Of a stretch of 64,000 nt of DNA, positions 25,728 through 33,384 are shown in pieces (position 1 is the first letter of the stretch; every line of letters begins with the position of its first letter). Made by a program: the position numbers and the translations under genes. Source of the DNA: QHXW01 sp035297145 (GTDB taxonomy: Bacteria; Acidobacteriota; Terriglobia; Bryobacterales; Bryobacteraceae); the NCBI GenBank assembly GCA_035297145.1, contig DATGZN010000054.1, positions 1 through 64,000 of the forward strand. The letters run 5' to 3'. The notes below the pieces were generated by a model, which had not been told where the DNA came from, did not search any database, and saw only the letters and a program-made list of their open reading frames with translations.

Positions 25728-26414
25728 TTACGAAACCTTCTTCGGCGAGTACTTGTCCAGCAACGAATTCAGCTTTTGCGCCGCTTCGGGTACCGGCACG
25801 GTGCCTTTCAGGATATCCGCATTCTCATACCCCTGGCCGTACATCTCCTTGTTGTCGTCCAGATCCTCGCGGAGCGTCGCCCCCTGCAGGGAAATACCGG
25901 CGAATGCGCCCCGTGAGCGCGACCATGAGAGCATCTCGGCATGCATCAACGCATCAGTCTGCGCCGAGGCATTGCGTCCCACCGGCCCAGCCGCCACTTC
26001 GCCTTCTCCGCCTAGTGTGAACTTGCTGGTCAGCAGCTTTTTCATACCACGCTCGTTCATGACCAGCATCACGACGTCCGTCTCGGCGCCGCCGATCTGA
26101 AACCCGACGCTTCCGCCCTCCACGCGCACCGCTGCCGGCGCGGTCCAGCCTTCCCCGCCCTCCTTGCGGCAATTCACGAAACCTTTGCCGTATTTGCCGC
26201 CGACGATGAACGCACCCTTCTTAAGCCCGGGAACAATCACAATGCATTGCGCCTTGTTGAGCAGATCTTGCGGGATGCCTTTATCGGCCGTGTCCATGAT
26301 TTCCTTCATCACATCGGACGCGTCCTCCAGGCGCTCCGCAGTCTTGTTTCGCTCCTTGGCCAGCGTGATCGAGGCGGCAGCCAGCGTTATCAGTACGGCA
26401 ACTTGGAATCGCAT
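25728..26414 (-). CDS. SYLF (YSC84/DUF500) domain lipid-binding protein
   Basis: A 228-residue exported protein with a signal peptide (FQVAVLITLAAASITLA). The mature part is the SYLF domain: IPQDLLNKAQCIVIVPGLKKGAFIVGGKYGKGFVNCR, VRVEGGSVGFQIGGAETDVVMLVMNERG, and ALMHAEMLSWSRSRGAFAGISLQGATLRED. Known SYLF domains bind phosphoinositides in eukaryotes; bacterial members are secreted and poorly understood. The ATG at 26414 has AAGGAG 8 bases upstream, preferred over a GTG at 26423. Confidence 0.9.
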   Translation of the reverse strand: MRFQVAVLITLAAASITLAKERNKTAERLEDASDVMKEIMDTADKGIPQDLLNKAQCIVIVPGLKKGAFIVGGKYGKGFVNCRKEGGEGWTAPAAVRVEGGSVGFQIGGAETDVVMLVMNERGMKKLLTSKFTLGGEGEVAAGPVGRNASAQTDALMHAEMLSWSRSRGAFAGISLQGATLREDLDDNKEMYGQGYENADILKGTVPVPEAAQKLNSLLDKYSPKKVS

Positions 26415-26591
26415 GTGTTTCACTCCTTCATTTTCTATGTGAGATCTACCATAGTTTAGCTATTCTCGAATCCGGTTTGGCGGCCCGATGGTGAATTTTT
26501 CTCCCAGACAATCCAATCGTAACCGGAATACAAAACATAGCCGCTCCCCGGCTACTCGCCGCGCGCATTACACTGGTAGCAGTCCCTCTAT

Positions 26592-27515
26592 ATGAATATC
26601 GAGGTTTTCCTTACAGAGGCCGAGATCGCCCAGGAGTTCGTGGAGTCCATCGAGGCCCGCGACTTGCCGGAGAAGTTTTTCTACTGGTTTCCGCGCTCCG
26701 TGCGGGCGTGGCTGGAGCTGGCGCAAAACTCGGTCACGGCCGGTTTGCGGCAGTCCTGGGAAGGCTTGGATAACAGCGCCCTGAAACTGGCTGCGGGCGA
26801 TGATGCGACTCTCTCGGTGGTCAGCCTCGGCTCGGGAGACGGCGCCAAGGACCGGGCCCTGATCACATCCCTGCAACAAGCAGGGCGCACAGTGAAGTAC
26901 TTTCCGGTCGATGCCAGCCAGACCTTGCTCGAACTCGCCTGCTCCGCGGCGGAAGATGCGGAAATCGAAACCATGGGGATCAAAGCCGATATTTCCAGCC
27001 CCATGCATCTCGTGCTCGCCTCCGACGCCGCCGAGTCTCCCAAGATTTTCCTGATGGCGGGCAACACGCTCGGGGGCTTCGATCCGCTCGACCAGGTGCG
27101 GCATCTGGCCGACTGCATGCACGCCGGAGACCGCCTGATTATCGATGCCGAGAATTCACACGAAGCCGTGCTGGCGCGCGGCGAGGAACCCGCGGTCCGC
27201 CGCTTTGCCATGGCGCCCCTGGCGACAGCCGGCATCGCCGAGGAGGACGGCGAATTGCGCTTTGAACACAAACGGGATGAACGTCACGCCGGCTTGCATT
27301 TGATTACGCGATTCTTCCGCGCCGACCGTGATCTGACACTGGCGCTGCCCGGCGAGCACACCTTGCCGCGAGGAGAACGCGTGCTTCTGAATTTCCGCTA
27401 CGCGTGCACTCCGGACGCGTTCCGCTGGCTGCTCACGAAACACGCTGGCTTGAAGATTCTGCATGAGGTCCGAGGCACAGACAGCAAGTCCATGGTCGCC
27501 GTCTGCTCCCGTTAG
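26592..27515 (+). CDS. SAM-dependent methyltransferase of the histidine-specific (EgtD-like) family
   Basis: A 307-residue protein resembling the Methyltransf_33/EgtD family: FFYWFPRSVRAWLEL, a SAM-binding SLGSGDGAKDRALI, FPVDASQTLLELA, IFLMAGNTLGGFDPLDQV and a C-terminal FRYACTPDAFRWLLTKHAGL. EgtD trimethylates histidine in ergothioneine synthesis. No EgtB-like sulfoxide synthase is encoded nearby and the N-terminus is divergent, so the substrate may differ. The start is an ATG without a clear Shine-Dalgarno; TACACT lies 17 bases upstream. It converges with the AAA+/receiver gene with only 6 bases between the stops. Confidence 0.78.
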   Translation: MNIEVFLTEAEIAQEFVESIEARDLPEKFFYWFPRSVRAWLELAQNSVTAGLRQSWEGLDNSALKLAAGDDATLSVVSLGSGDGAKDRALITSLQQAGRTVKYFPVDASQTLLELACSAAEDAEIETMGIKADISSPMHLVLASDAAESPKIFLMAGNTLGGFDPLDQVRHLADCMHAGDRLIIDAENSHEAVLARGEEPAVRRFAMAPLATAGIAEEDGELRFEHKRDERHAGLHLITRFFRADRDLTLALPGEHTLPRGERVLLNFRYACTPDAFRWLLTKHAGLKILHEVRGTDSKSMVAVCSR

Positions 27516-27521
27516 AAGGGT

Positions 27522-28970
27522 TTACCGCCCCGTCGCGCCTGCCGCCGGCGTCAACCGGCTGCGGATCTGATTCATGACATCGGAAGCCAGGAACGGTTTG
27601 CGCAGCACCGGAAAATCGTGTTCTTCGCAAATCGCTTCCTCTTCCGGAGGCAGCACCGAGCCGGTCATCACGATTACCTGCATGCGCGGCGCGTTTTGCC
27701 GCAACTGGACGCCGAGTTCGACTCCGTTGCCATCCGGCAGCATGTAATCCAGCAGTGCGGCATTGGGCTTCTCGGAGCTCAACAGTTTCCGGGCGCCGTT
27801 GGCGGATTCGGCGGTCAGCAGCTTCCAGCCCGCTTCGGCCATCAGACGCTCGAGGAAGTGGAGCAGATCGCGATTGTCGTCCACCAGCAGGACCGTGGGA
27901 TGCGCCGGGATCTCCGCCTCGTCCGGTCCGGTGGTGCGCAGTACCAGCGCTTCTCCGTCTTCCGCCGCCTCAACGCGAACACGCGAGCCGGGGTCCACCT
28001 GGCCGGTCGCCACCATCGTCGCCAGCGGTTGCGTGAGATTGCGGTGAATGGTGCGGTTCAGTTCGCGGGCCCCGTATTCCGGACTGGTCCCCTTGCGCAA
28101 GAGCCACTGCCGCGTCTCAAACGGCACTTCAATCGTGAAGCAACGCGGGCCGAGTCTCGTATTGACGTGGTTCTGCAAGTCGGAAATCTGATGATCCAGA
28201 ATTGCCGAGAGCGACTCCACCGTCAGCGGCTGGTATGTAATCACACAGTCGATGCGGTTCACAAACTCGGGCGAAAACTTCTTCCGCACCGCCACCAGCG
28301 CGATACTTTGAAGCTTGCCGGTTAGGTCCGCCCGCTCCATGCCCGCGCCGGCTCCGAAACCAAAATCGGGATTGATTTCCTTCATCATTTCCCGCGCGCC
28401 AAGATTGCTGGTTAAAAATACGAGGCTCTTTTCGAAATTGACCGTGGAATTGTCGCCCAACCGCAAAACGCCTTTGTCCAGCACACCCAACAGCAGCCGC
28501 GTCAGCGATGGCGCCGCTTTCTCGATTTCATCGAACAACACCAGCGAAAGCCCACAGCGGTCGCTGGTCACCGCGTTCAGTTTTTGCTGCGTCAGCATGG
28601 GCTGCGTCTCCCGATGGCCCAGATATCCGGGGGGCGCGCCGATCAGTTTGGCCACCTCGTGCTCCATCTGGAATTCGCCGCAGTCCACCTTCAGGAGATT
28701 CTTCTCGCTGCCGTGCAGGATATCAGCGAGCGCCTCCACTGTCTTGGTCTTGCCGGTTCCCGTCGGCCCCAGCAGCAGGAACACTCCCACCGGCCTGCCT
28801 TCCGGCGCGAGGCCCGCCTGAAACATCTGGATATAGGGAACAATGACGCGCGTGGCTGCGGGCTGCCCCACCACTTTTTGCGACAGGATTGCGGTCAGGT
28901 TCTCCGCCGGCTCGACGGCCTGCTTCTTGGGGCGCGGCGTCGGTTGCGGGTTCTTGGTTCGGTCCACCAT
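27522..28970 (-). CDS. AAA+ ATPase (ClpB/ClpC D2-like) fused to a response-regulator receiver domain
   Basis: A 482-residue two-domain protein. Residues about 25-350 are a single AAA+ module of the Clp D2 type: LSQKVVGQPAA, Walker A GPTGTGKT (68-75), a pore-loop-like GAPPGYLGHR, Walker B LVLFDEIEKA, sensor 1 FLTSN, the arginine-finger region FVNRID, sensor 2 YGARELNR and the small D2 lid. Residues about 365-480 form a complete receiver: acid pocket VDDN, phospho-Asp in ALLDYMLPDGNG, Thr in VMTG and Lys in LRKPF. No N-terminal Clp domain or first AAA module is present. ATG at 28970 has AGGAC upstream and TATAAT 12 bases before it. Phosphorylation may gate the unfoldase (inference); no kinase gene is adjacent. 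Confidence 0.87.
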   Translation of the reverse strand: MVDRTKNPQPTPRPKKQAVEPAENLTAILSQKVVGQPAATRVIVPYIQMFQAGLAPEGRPVGVFLLLGPTGTGKTKTVEALADILHGSEKNLLKVDCGEFQMEHEVAKLIGAPPGYLGHRETQPMLTQQKLNAVTSDRCGLSLVLFDEIEKAAPSLTRLLLGVLDKGVLRLGDNSTVNFEKSLVFLTSNLGAREMMKEINPDFGFGAGAGMERADLTGKLQSIALVAVRKKFSPEFVNRIDCVITYQPLTVESLSAILDHQISDLQNHVNTRLGPRCFTIEVPFETRQWLLRKGTSPEYGARELNRTIHRNLTQPLATMVATGQVDPGSRVRVEAAEDGEALVLRTTGPDEAEIPAHPTVLLVDDNRDLLHFLERLMAEAGWKLLTAESANGARKLLSSEKPNAALLDYMLPDGNGVELGVQLRQNAPRMQVIVMTGSVLPPEEEAICEEHDFPVLRKPFLASDVMNQIRSRLTPAAGATGR

Positions 28971-29050
28971 AAGACTTGTCCTATTATATCGGGCTGGCGG
29001 ATCTGCACCCTTGCCATGATCGCTTGAACTTGACATTTTTGGAACTCGAT

Positions 29051-30178
29051 TTAACTCTGCCTACCTTCGCAGAATGAGTGGATTGCGTCCCCAATCCGGG
29101 TGCTGGCATGGCCATCGCCATATGGATTGTGAACGCGAGCGCGTTGTGCGTATTCGTACGGATCGTCCAGCAGTAGGCTGGCTTCGCGCTTGATTTTTGC
29201 CGCGTCGGTGCCCACCAGCCGCGCGGTCGCGGCTTCCACGGCCTCGGGCCGCTCGGTTTTATCGCGAAGCACCAGGATCGGCTTCCCCAGGGAAGGCGCC
29301 TCTTCCTGCACCCCACCCGAGTCGGAGATCAGGATGTACGCCCGGCGCATCAGATCGATAAAAGGAACGTAATCGAGCGGCGGCACGAGAAAAACGTTTG
29401 CCAGATTCCCCAGCTTCCGGTTCACGGGATCCTGCACGTTCGGATTGCGGTGCACCGGGTAGACGATCTGTACATCGTCTCGCTGGGCCAACTCCGCAAG
29501 TGCTGTGCAGATATTCTCGAAGCCTTCTCCAAAACTTTCCCGGCGATGCGCTGTGACTACGATCAGTTTCTTGCTGGAATCGAGTTGCGGCCATTCCGCG
29601 CCTTGCAATGTCCCGTTCTCGAGACCCGTTTTCACATGCAGCACCGCGTCGATACCTGAGTTTCCGGTCACGAAGATCCGGCGGCGCCCGATGCCTTCGT
29701 TTTCGAGATTGCGGGCGGCTCCCTCGGTCGCGGCAAAGTGCAACTCCGTCATGCGCGTGGTGAGTACGCGATTCATTTCTTCGGGGAAAGGCTGCCACGG
29801 ATCGCCCGTCCGCAGTCCCGCCTCTACGTGCGCCACGGGAACTTTGTTATAGAACGCCGCCAGCGCGCCGCACAAAGTCGTCGTGGTATCCCCCTGAACC
29901 ACGACCATGTCGGGCTGTTCCTCTTTCACTACGGGTTCGAGAGCCGCCATCATCCGCGCTGTCGATTGCGATAGCGTCTGCGCCGGCTGCATCACGTCCA
30001 GATCGTGGTCCGGTATAACGCCGAACGCCGCCAGCACCTGATCGAGCATGGAACGATGCTGCGCGGTGACGCAAACCCGTACGTCGAAGTCCGGGCTCCG
30101 GCGGCGCATGTGCAGCAGGACCGGAGATAGTTTCACGGCTTCCGGCCGCGTACCGAAGACGAACAGAAGCTTGTGCAT
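29051..30178 (-). CDS. wecB: UDP-N-acetylglucosamine 2-epimerase (non-hydrolysing)
   Basis: GT-B-fold epimerase converting UDP-GlcNAc to UDP-ManNAc for cell-surface polysaccharide synthesis. Motifs: FVFGTRPEAVKLSPVL, VCVTAQHRSMLDQVL, VVVQGDTTTTL, VAHVEAGLRTGDPWQPFPEEMNR, VTAHRRESFG, YPVHRNPNV and ISDSGGVQEEAPSLGKPILVLRDKTERPE. Length is normal for the family. I took the ATG at 30178; a TTG 15 bases upstream is possible. No other polysaccharide genes are adjacent except the membrane glycosyltransferase at 31827. Confidence 0.94.
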   Translation of the reverse strand: MHKLLFVFGTRPEAVKLSPVLLHMRRRSPDFDVRVCVTAQHRSMLDQVLAAFGVIPDHDLDVMQPAQTLSQSTARMMAALEPVVKEEQPDMVVVQGDTTTTLCGALAAFYNKVPVAHVEAGLRTGDPWQPFPEEMNRVLTTRMTELHFAATEGAARNLENEGIGRRRIFVTGNSGIDAVLHVKTGLENGTLQGAEWPQLDSSKKLIVVTAHRRESFGEGFENICTALAELAQRDDVQIVYPVHRNPNVQDPVNRKLGNLANVFLVPPLDYVPFIDLMRRAYILISDSGGVQEEAPSLGKPILVLRDKTERPEAVEAATARLVGTDAAKIKREASLLLDDPYEYAQRARVHNPYGDGHASTRIGDAIHSFCEGRQS

Positions 30179-30239
30179 ATCGGGAACCGCCAAACTAAGT
30201 CAGCCCGGCGTCCGATGTTTCTCAGAATTTCTGCGGATA

Positions 30240-30458
30240 CTACCGGTGGCGGAACGTGATGCGGCCTTTGGTCAGATCGTACGGGGAAAGTTCGAGGGTC
30301 ACGCGGTCGCCCGCCAGAACGCGGATACGATTGCGCCGGAGACGTCCGGCTAAGTGAGCCAGTACCACGCGATTATGATCGAGCTGCACACTGAACAGCC
30401 CGCTGGGAAACTTCTCTAATACGACTCCGGTGACTTCGATGTTGTCTTCCTTACTCAT
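30240..30458 (-). CDS. infA: Translation initiation factor IF-1
   Basis: A 72-residue OB-fold protein: EDNIEVTGVVLEKFPSGLFSVQLDHNRVVLAHLAGRLRRNRIRVLAGDRVTLELSPYDLTKGRITFRHR, the standard IF-1 sequence, with the end shortened compared with forms ending in RYK. It blocks the A site during 30S initiation. AAAGGA stands before the ATG. It is not in a ribosomal-protein operon here; its neighbour is a cold-shock gene. Confidence 0.95.
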   Translation of the reverse strand: MSKEDNIEVTGVVLEKFPSGLFSVQLDHNRVVLAHLAGRLRRNRIRVLAGDRVTLELSPYDLTKGRITFRHR

Positions 30459-30478
30459 CCAATCCTTTCTTGTGTTTC

Positions 30479-30509
30479 GGAACCGGCGAGGCGGCGTCCC
30501 GCCGGTTCC
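30479..30509 (-). terminator. Hairpin between the cold-shock gene and infA
   Basis: Perfect 10-bp inverted repeat (GGAACCGGCG at 30479-30488, CGCCGGTTCC at 30500-30509) with an 11-base loop. It lies 22 bases after the cold-shock gene stop and 20 bases before infA. No U-tract follows, so it may attenuate rather than fully terminate read-through into infA. Confidence 0.5.
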
Positions 30510-30531
30510 TGCGTCGCGGCAAGACAGTCGC

Positions 30532-30738
30532 TTAGCCTGCCATAGTTACATTGGCGGCCTGCAACCCTTTCGGGCCCTTCGTCACTTCAAACTCGACCTT
30601 CGCGCCTTCCTCAAGACTACGATAGCCGTCTGATTGAATGGCGGAAAAATGAACGAAGACGTCCTCCCCATTCTCCCGCTGGATGAAACCGTAGCCTTTG
30701 GCTGCGTTAAACCATTTCACTGTGCCTTTTTCTTTCAT
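30532..30738 (-). CDS. Cold-shock protein (CspA family)
   Basis: A 68-residue CSD protein: KGTVKWFNAAKGYGFIQRENGEDVFVHFSAIQSDGYRSLEEGAKVEFEVTKGPKGLQAANV, with both RNA-binding motifs (KGYGFI and VFVHF) intact. It acts as a nucleic-acid chaperone. ATG at 30738 has AAAAGGAAG a few bases upstream. Upstream on the same strand is a roughly 190-base stretch to the divergent cas6-like gene, long enough for a cold-shock-type leader, though no named leader motif was identified. Confidence 0.95.
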   Translation of the reverse strand: MKEKGTVKWFNAAKGYGFIQRENGEDVFVHFSAIQSDGYRSLEEGAKVEFEVTKGPKGLQAANVTMAG

Positions 30739-30917
30739 GTGCTTCCTTTTCCACTGTATTGCAGTCGGAACCCTCACCGGACCAGCCAAGAAAGAAAAGG
30801 GGGCCGCGGTTACACACGCGCAACCCCCTTCTGGCAACTGGCTGAAAAATGGTAAGAGTCAAATGCCTCATCATTATACCCAAAACGCCCGGGATCTCCG
30901 CTAGGTGACCGGGGGGG

Positions 30918-30923
30918 TATACT
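30918..30923 (+). promoter_or_regulatory. -10-like element before the cas6-like gene
   Basis: TATACT, 8 bases before the GTG at 30932, following a run of seven G residues. It supports a leaderless or nearly leaderless start at 30932. No consensus -35 is present at 17 bases. Confidence 0.45.
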
Positions 30924-30931
30924 TTGGGGTT

Positions 30932-31849
30932 GTGACGTTTGAGTTTTTCCGGCTTCGGTTCCACTTCAAGGCCATTGAGCCGCTTTGCTTTGCGTCCGAA
31001 GGCGCCGGCAACACCGTGCGTGGCGCGTTGGGATATACGCTCCGGCAAGTGGCTTGCCGATGTGGCGCCGACCGCCACGGCAAGGATTGCGCTTACGCGC
31101 GCATTTTCGAGCCGCACCATCCCGTCCGTACCGGACCCAGCGGGTTTGCCGAGCGGCCCAGGCCATTCGTGCTCCGCACGCGGCACTTGGACGGCCAGAT
31201 GTTCTTTCCGCGGACAACGTTCAGCTTCGATGTGCATCTTTTCGATCTTCGCCGTCCGTCGCTGCCGCATTTCGTGCAGGCGTTCGCCCTCATTGCCAAT
31301 CAAGGAATCGGCCCGCTTCGGCGCCAGGCCAAGCTCACTTCGGTGGAGCAACTCGACTCCGAAGGCCGTGTGCGCGGCGCCGTTTGGGATGGCAAGAAGT
31401 GCGCGAGCCTGTTCGAGCCGGCTTCGGTCCCGCTGGTAGCGAATGACGCCAAAGCCGATTCGCTGTGTATCCGCTTTCTCACCCCCACCGAGCTGAAGTG
31501 CGAGGGCGGATTGGCATCGCGGCCGGACTTTTCAGTGCTCTTTGCGCGTATCCGCGACCGGATCAGTATCCTGCGCACCCTCTACGGAGCGGGACCTCTC
31601 GAGATCGACTTCCGATCTCTGGGGCATCGTGCCGCCAGCATCGAGATGACGCGCTGCCAGATTGACAGCACGCACGTTGAGCGGCGCTCGAGCCGCACGG
31701 GCCAGGTCCATCCGCTCGGAGGGTTCACGGGCGAAGCGGAGTATCGCGGCAACATGGCCGAGTTCCTTCCCTACTTGCAAGCCGCCCGCTGGACTGGCGT
31801 AGGCCGGCAGACGGTGTGGGGCAAGGGTGAGATTGCGGTCGCGTCATAG
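30932..31849 (+). CDS. cas6: Cas6-like RAMP endoribonuclease, orphan
   Basis: A 305-residue protein resembling the Cas6 pre-crRNA-processing family (CRISPR_Cas6, RAMP fold): an FFRLRFHFKAIEPL first strand, NTVRGALGYTLRQVAC, a C..C pair (ACRCGADRHGKDCAYARIF), FLTPTELKC in the middle, and a C-terminal glycine-rich GFTGEAEYRGNMAEFLPYLQAARWTGVGRQTVWGKGEI typical of the family. No other cas gene and no repeat array is in the window, so any CRISPR role would have to act in trans. GTG at 30932 places the first beta strand at the N-terminus; a GTG at 30905 would add nine residues. The downstream glycosyltransferase overlaps its 3' end by 23 bases. Confidence 0.8.
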   Translation: MTFEFFRLRFHFKAIEPLCFASEGAGNTVRGALGYTLRQVACRCGADRHGKDCAYARIFEPHHPVRTGPSGFAERPRPFVLRTRHLDGQMFFPRTTFSFDVHLFDLRRPSLPHFVQAFALIANQGIGPLRRQAKLTSVEQLDSEGRVRGAVWDGKKCASLFEPASVPLVANDAKADSLCIRFLTPTELKCEGGLASRPDFSVLFARIRDRISILRTLYGAGPLEIDFRSLGHRAASIEMTRCQIDSTHVERRSSRTGQVHPLGGFTGEAEYRGNMAEFLPYLQAARWTGVGRQTVWGKGEIAVAS

Positions 31850-33344
31850 GCCGGAAGCGGTGAACCAAGTTGCTCATGCGGACCGAAATCAGCGCCCGTT
31901 TCTCCTCCTCTGCGCGACCGTTGCGGCGCTCGCCGCGGCACTGCTGGTCTATTCTCAAACCAAAGCTTTTGCCTGGGACGAAGGATTTCATCTACTGGCT
32001 GCGCAGCTCATAAAAGCAGGACGCAAACCTTACCTCGATTTCTGCTTTTCGCAAACTCCGCTGAACGCCTACTGGAATGCTGGCTGGATGCGGGCCTTCG
32101 GCGAAAGCTGGCGGACGGTGCACGCAGTTGCAGCGCTGCTCACGACCGGGGCGGTTTTTCTGACGGCGGACTTCGTATTCACTCGCTTGCCCATTACCAA
32201 TTGGCGTTTTGCCGCCGCGCTCACTGCCGCCGTGCTCACGGGCCTGAACATCACCGTTTTCGAATACGGCACAATAGCGCAAGCCTATGGGATCTGTCTG
32301 TTTCTTACCGTCGCCGCATTTCGTCTTGCGATTCTGGTTCCGGATCGAGAAGGATGGCTCCTGCCGGCTGGTGCGGGCTTTCTTGCCAGCGCTGCCGCCG
32401 GGTCTTCGCTCCTGACGGCGACGGCAGCTCCCGTTCTACTGGCCTGGCTCCTCATCTACAATCGAACCGGAAATCGATGGGCCAAGTTCGCCGCCCTCGT
32501 CGCCGGCGCGCTGGTCCCGCTTCTTCCCGTCCTGTGGCTATCGGTGCAGAGCCCGCAAGCAGTGTGGTTCGGGATCATCGAATACAACGGGCTGTACCGC
32601 CAAGTCGATTGGCCGAACGCCACGCGCCATAAGGTCGAAGTTCTCACTTACTGGATTGACTCCTCGCAAGCCTTGACGCTGGGTTTGCTGGCGGCCGTTG
32701 GCGTATTCTTCATCGTCAAAAGCGATTGGATCCGCGCCCGCCGCGCTGAGTTCTACCTGTGCGGCTGGCTGGCGGCGGCGACGGCAGCGGAACTTTGCAT
32801 TCCGCATCCTACTTTTCAGCGCTATTTCCTGCTGATTGTCCCGTTCCTGGCAGCCCTCGCCGCGGTTGGACTCTACGCGGTCACGCTGCGGATGGGGAAT
32901 CCGGCCCGGCCGGCGTTGCCGTTTCTAGCTCTGGCCCTCCTGGTTGTCCTGGGTCTCGCAAAATCCCTTTACGAGAAGCGGGAGGTCTACACTTGGCCCT
33001 ATTTCGAGCAGATCGCCCGCAAGGTTGACGAAGTGACGCCTCCTGGCGGGATGTTGTTGGCAGACGAACAGATCTATTTTCTAACCGGCCGCCGGCCGCC
33101 TTCCGGCTTCGAGCTTGCAGATTCCCACAAACTCGAATTGCTCCCCCCCGACGTGGCGCGCGCTCTGCACATTGTGCCCAAGTCTGAGGTAGACCGCCGC
33201 ATAGCCGCGAGAGGCTTCGACACAGTCGCAACGTTCGAGGACGATGAAGACGTTCTCGCGGCCTGGGGATTGTCCCGCCACTACGCTCACAAATCCGAGG
33301 TCGGCGACTGCAGCGTGTATTGGGGCCGTGTGCCTTCGCAGTAG
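31827..33344 (+). CDS. Membrane glycosyltransferase (GT39/ArnT-like)
   Basis: A 505-residue multi-spanning protein with about 10-12 hydrophobic helices. The first periplasmic loop has an acidic motif (KAFAWDEGFHLLAAQLIKAGRKPYLDF), as in GT39/PMT and ArnT-type enzymes that use polyprenyl-phosphate sugars. The C-terminal about 130 residues form a soluble extracytoplasmic domain (ADEQIYFLTGRRPPSGFELAD). Acceptor unknown. GTG at 31827 overlaps cas6; a GTG at 31860 is an alternative start after the cas6 stop. Confidence 0.82.
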   Translation: MRLRSRHRPEAVNQVAHADRNQRPFLLLCATVAALAAALLVYSQTKAFAWDEGFHLLAAQLIKAGRKPYLDFCFSQTPLNAYWNAGWMRAFGESWRTVHAVAALLTTGAVFLTADFVFTRLPITNWRFAAALTAAVLTGLNITVFEYGTIAQAYGICLFLTVAAFRLAILVPDREGWLLPAGAGFLASAAAGSSLLTATAAPVLLAWLLIYNRTGNRWAKFAALVAGALVPLLPVLWLSVQSPQAVWFGIIEYNGLYRQVDWPNATRHKVEVLTYWIDSSQALTLGLLAAVGVFFIVKSDWIRARRAEFYLCGWLAAATAAELCIPHPTFQRYFLLIVPFLAALAAVGLYAVTLRMGNPARPALPFLALALLVVLGLAKSLYEKREVYTWPYFEQIARKVDEVTPPGGMLLADEQIYFLTGRRPPSGFELADSHKLELLPPDVARALHIVPKSEVDRRIAARGFDTVATFEDDEDVLAAWGLSRHYAHKSEVGDCSVYWGRVPSQ

Positions 33345-33384
33345 ATAGTTTCTTCTCTCGCTGACAGCTGAGGAACCAGCGGCG

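Noticed and set aside
30739..30931. CRISPR repeats near the cas6-like gene
   Set aside because: No regularly spaced repeats are visible here or elsewhere in the window.
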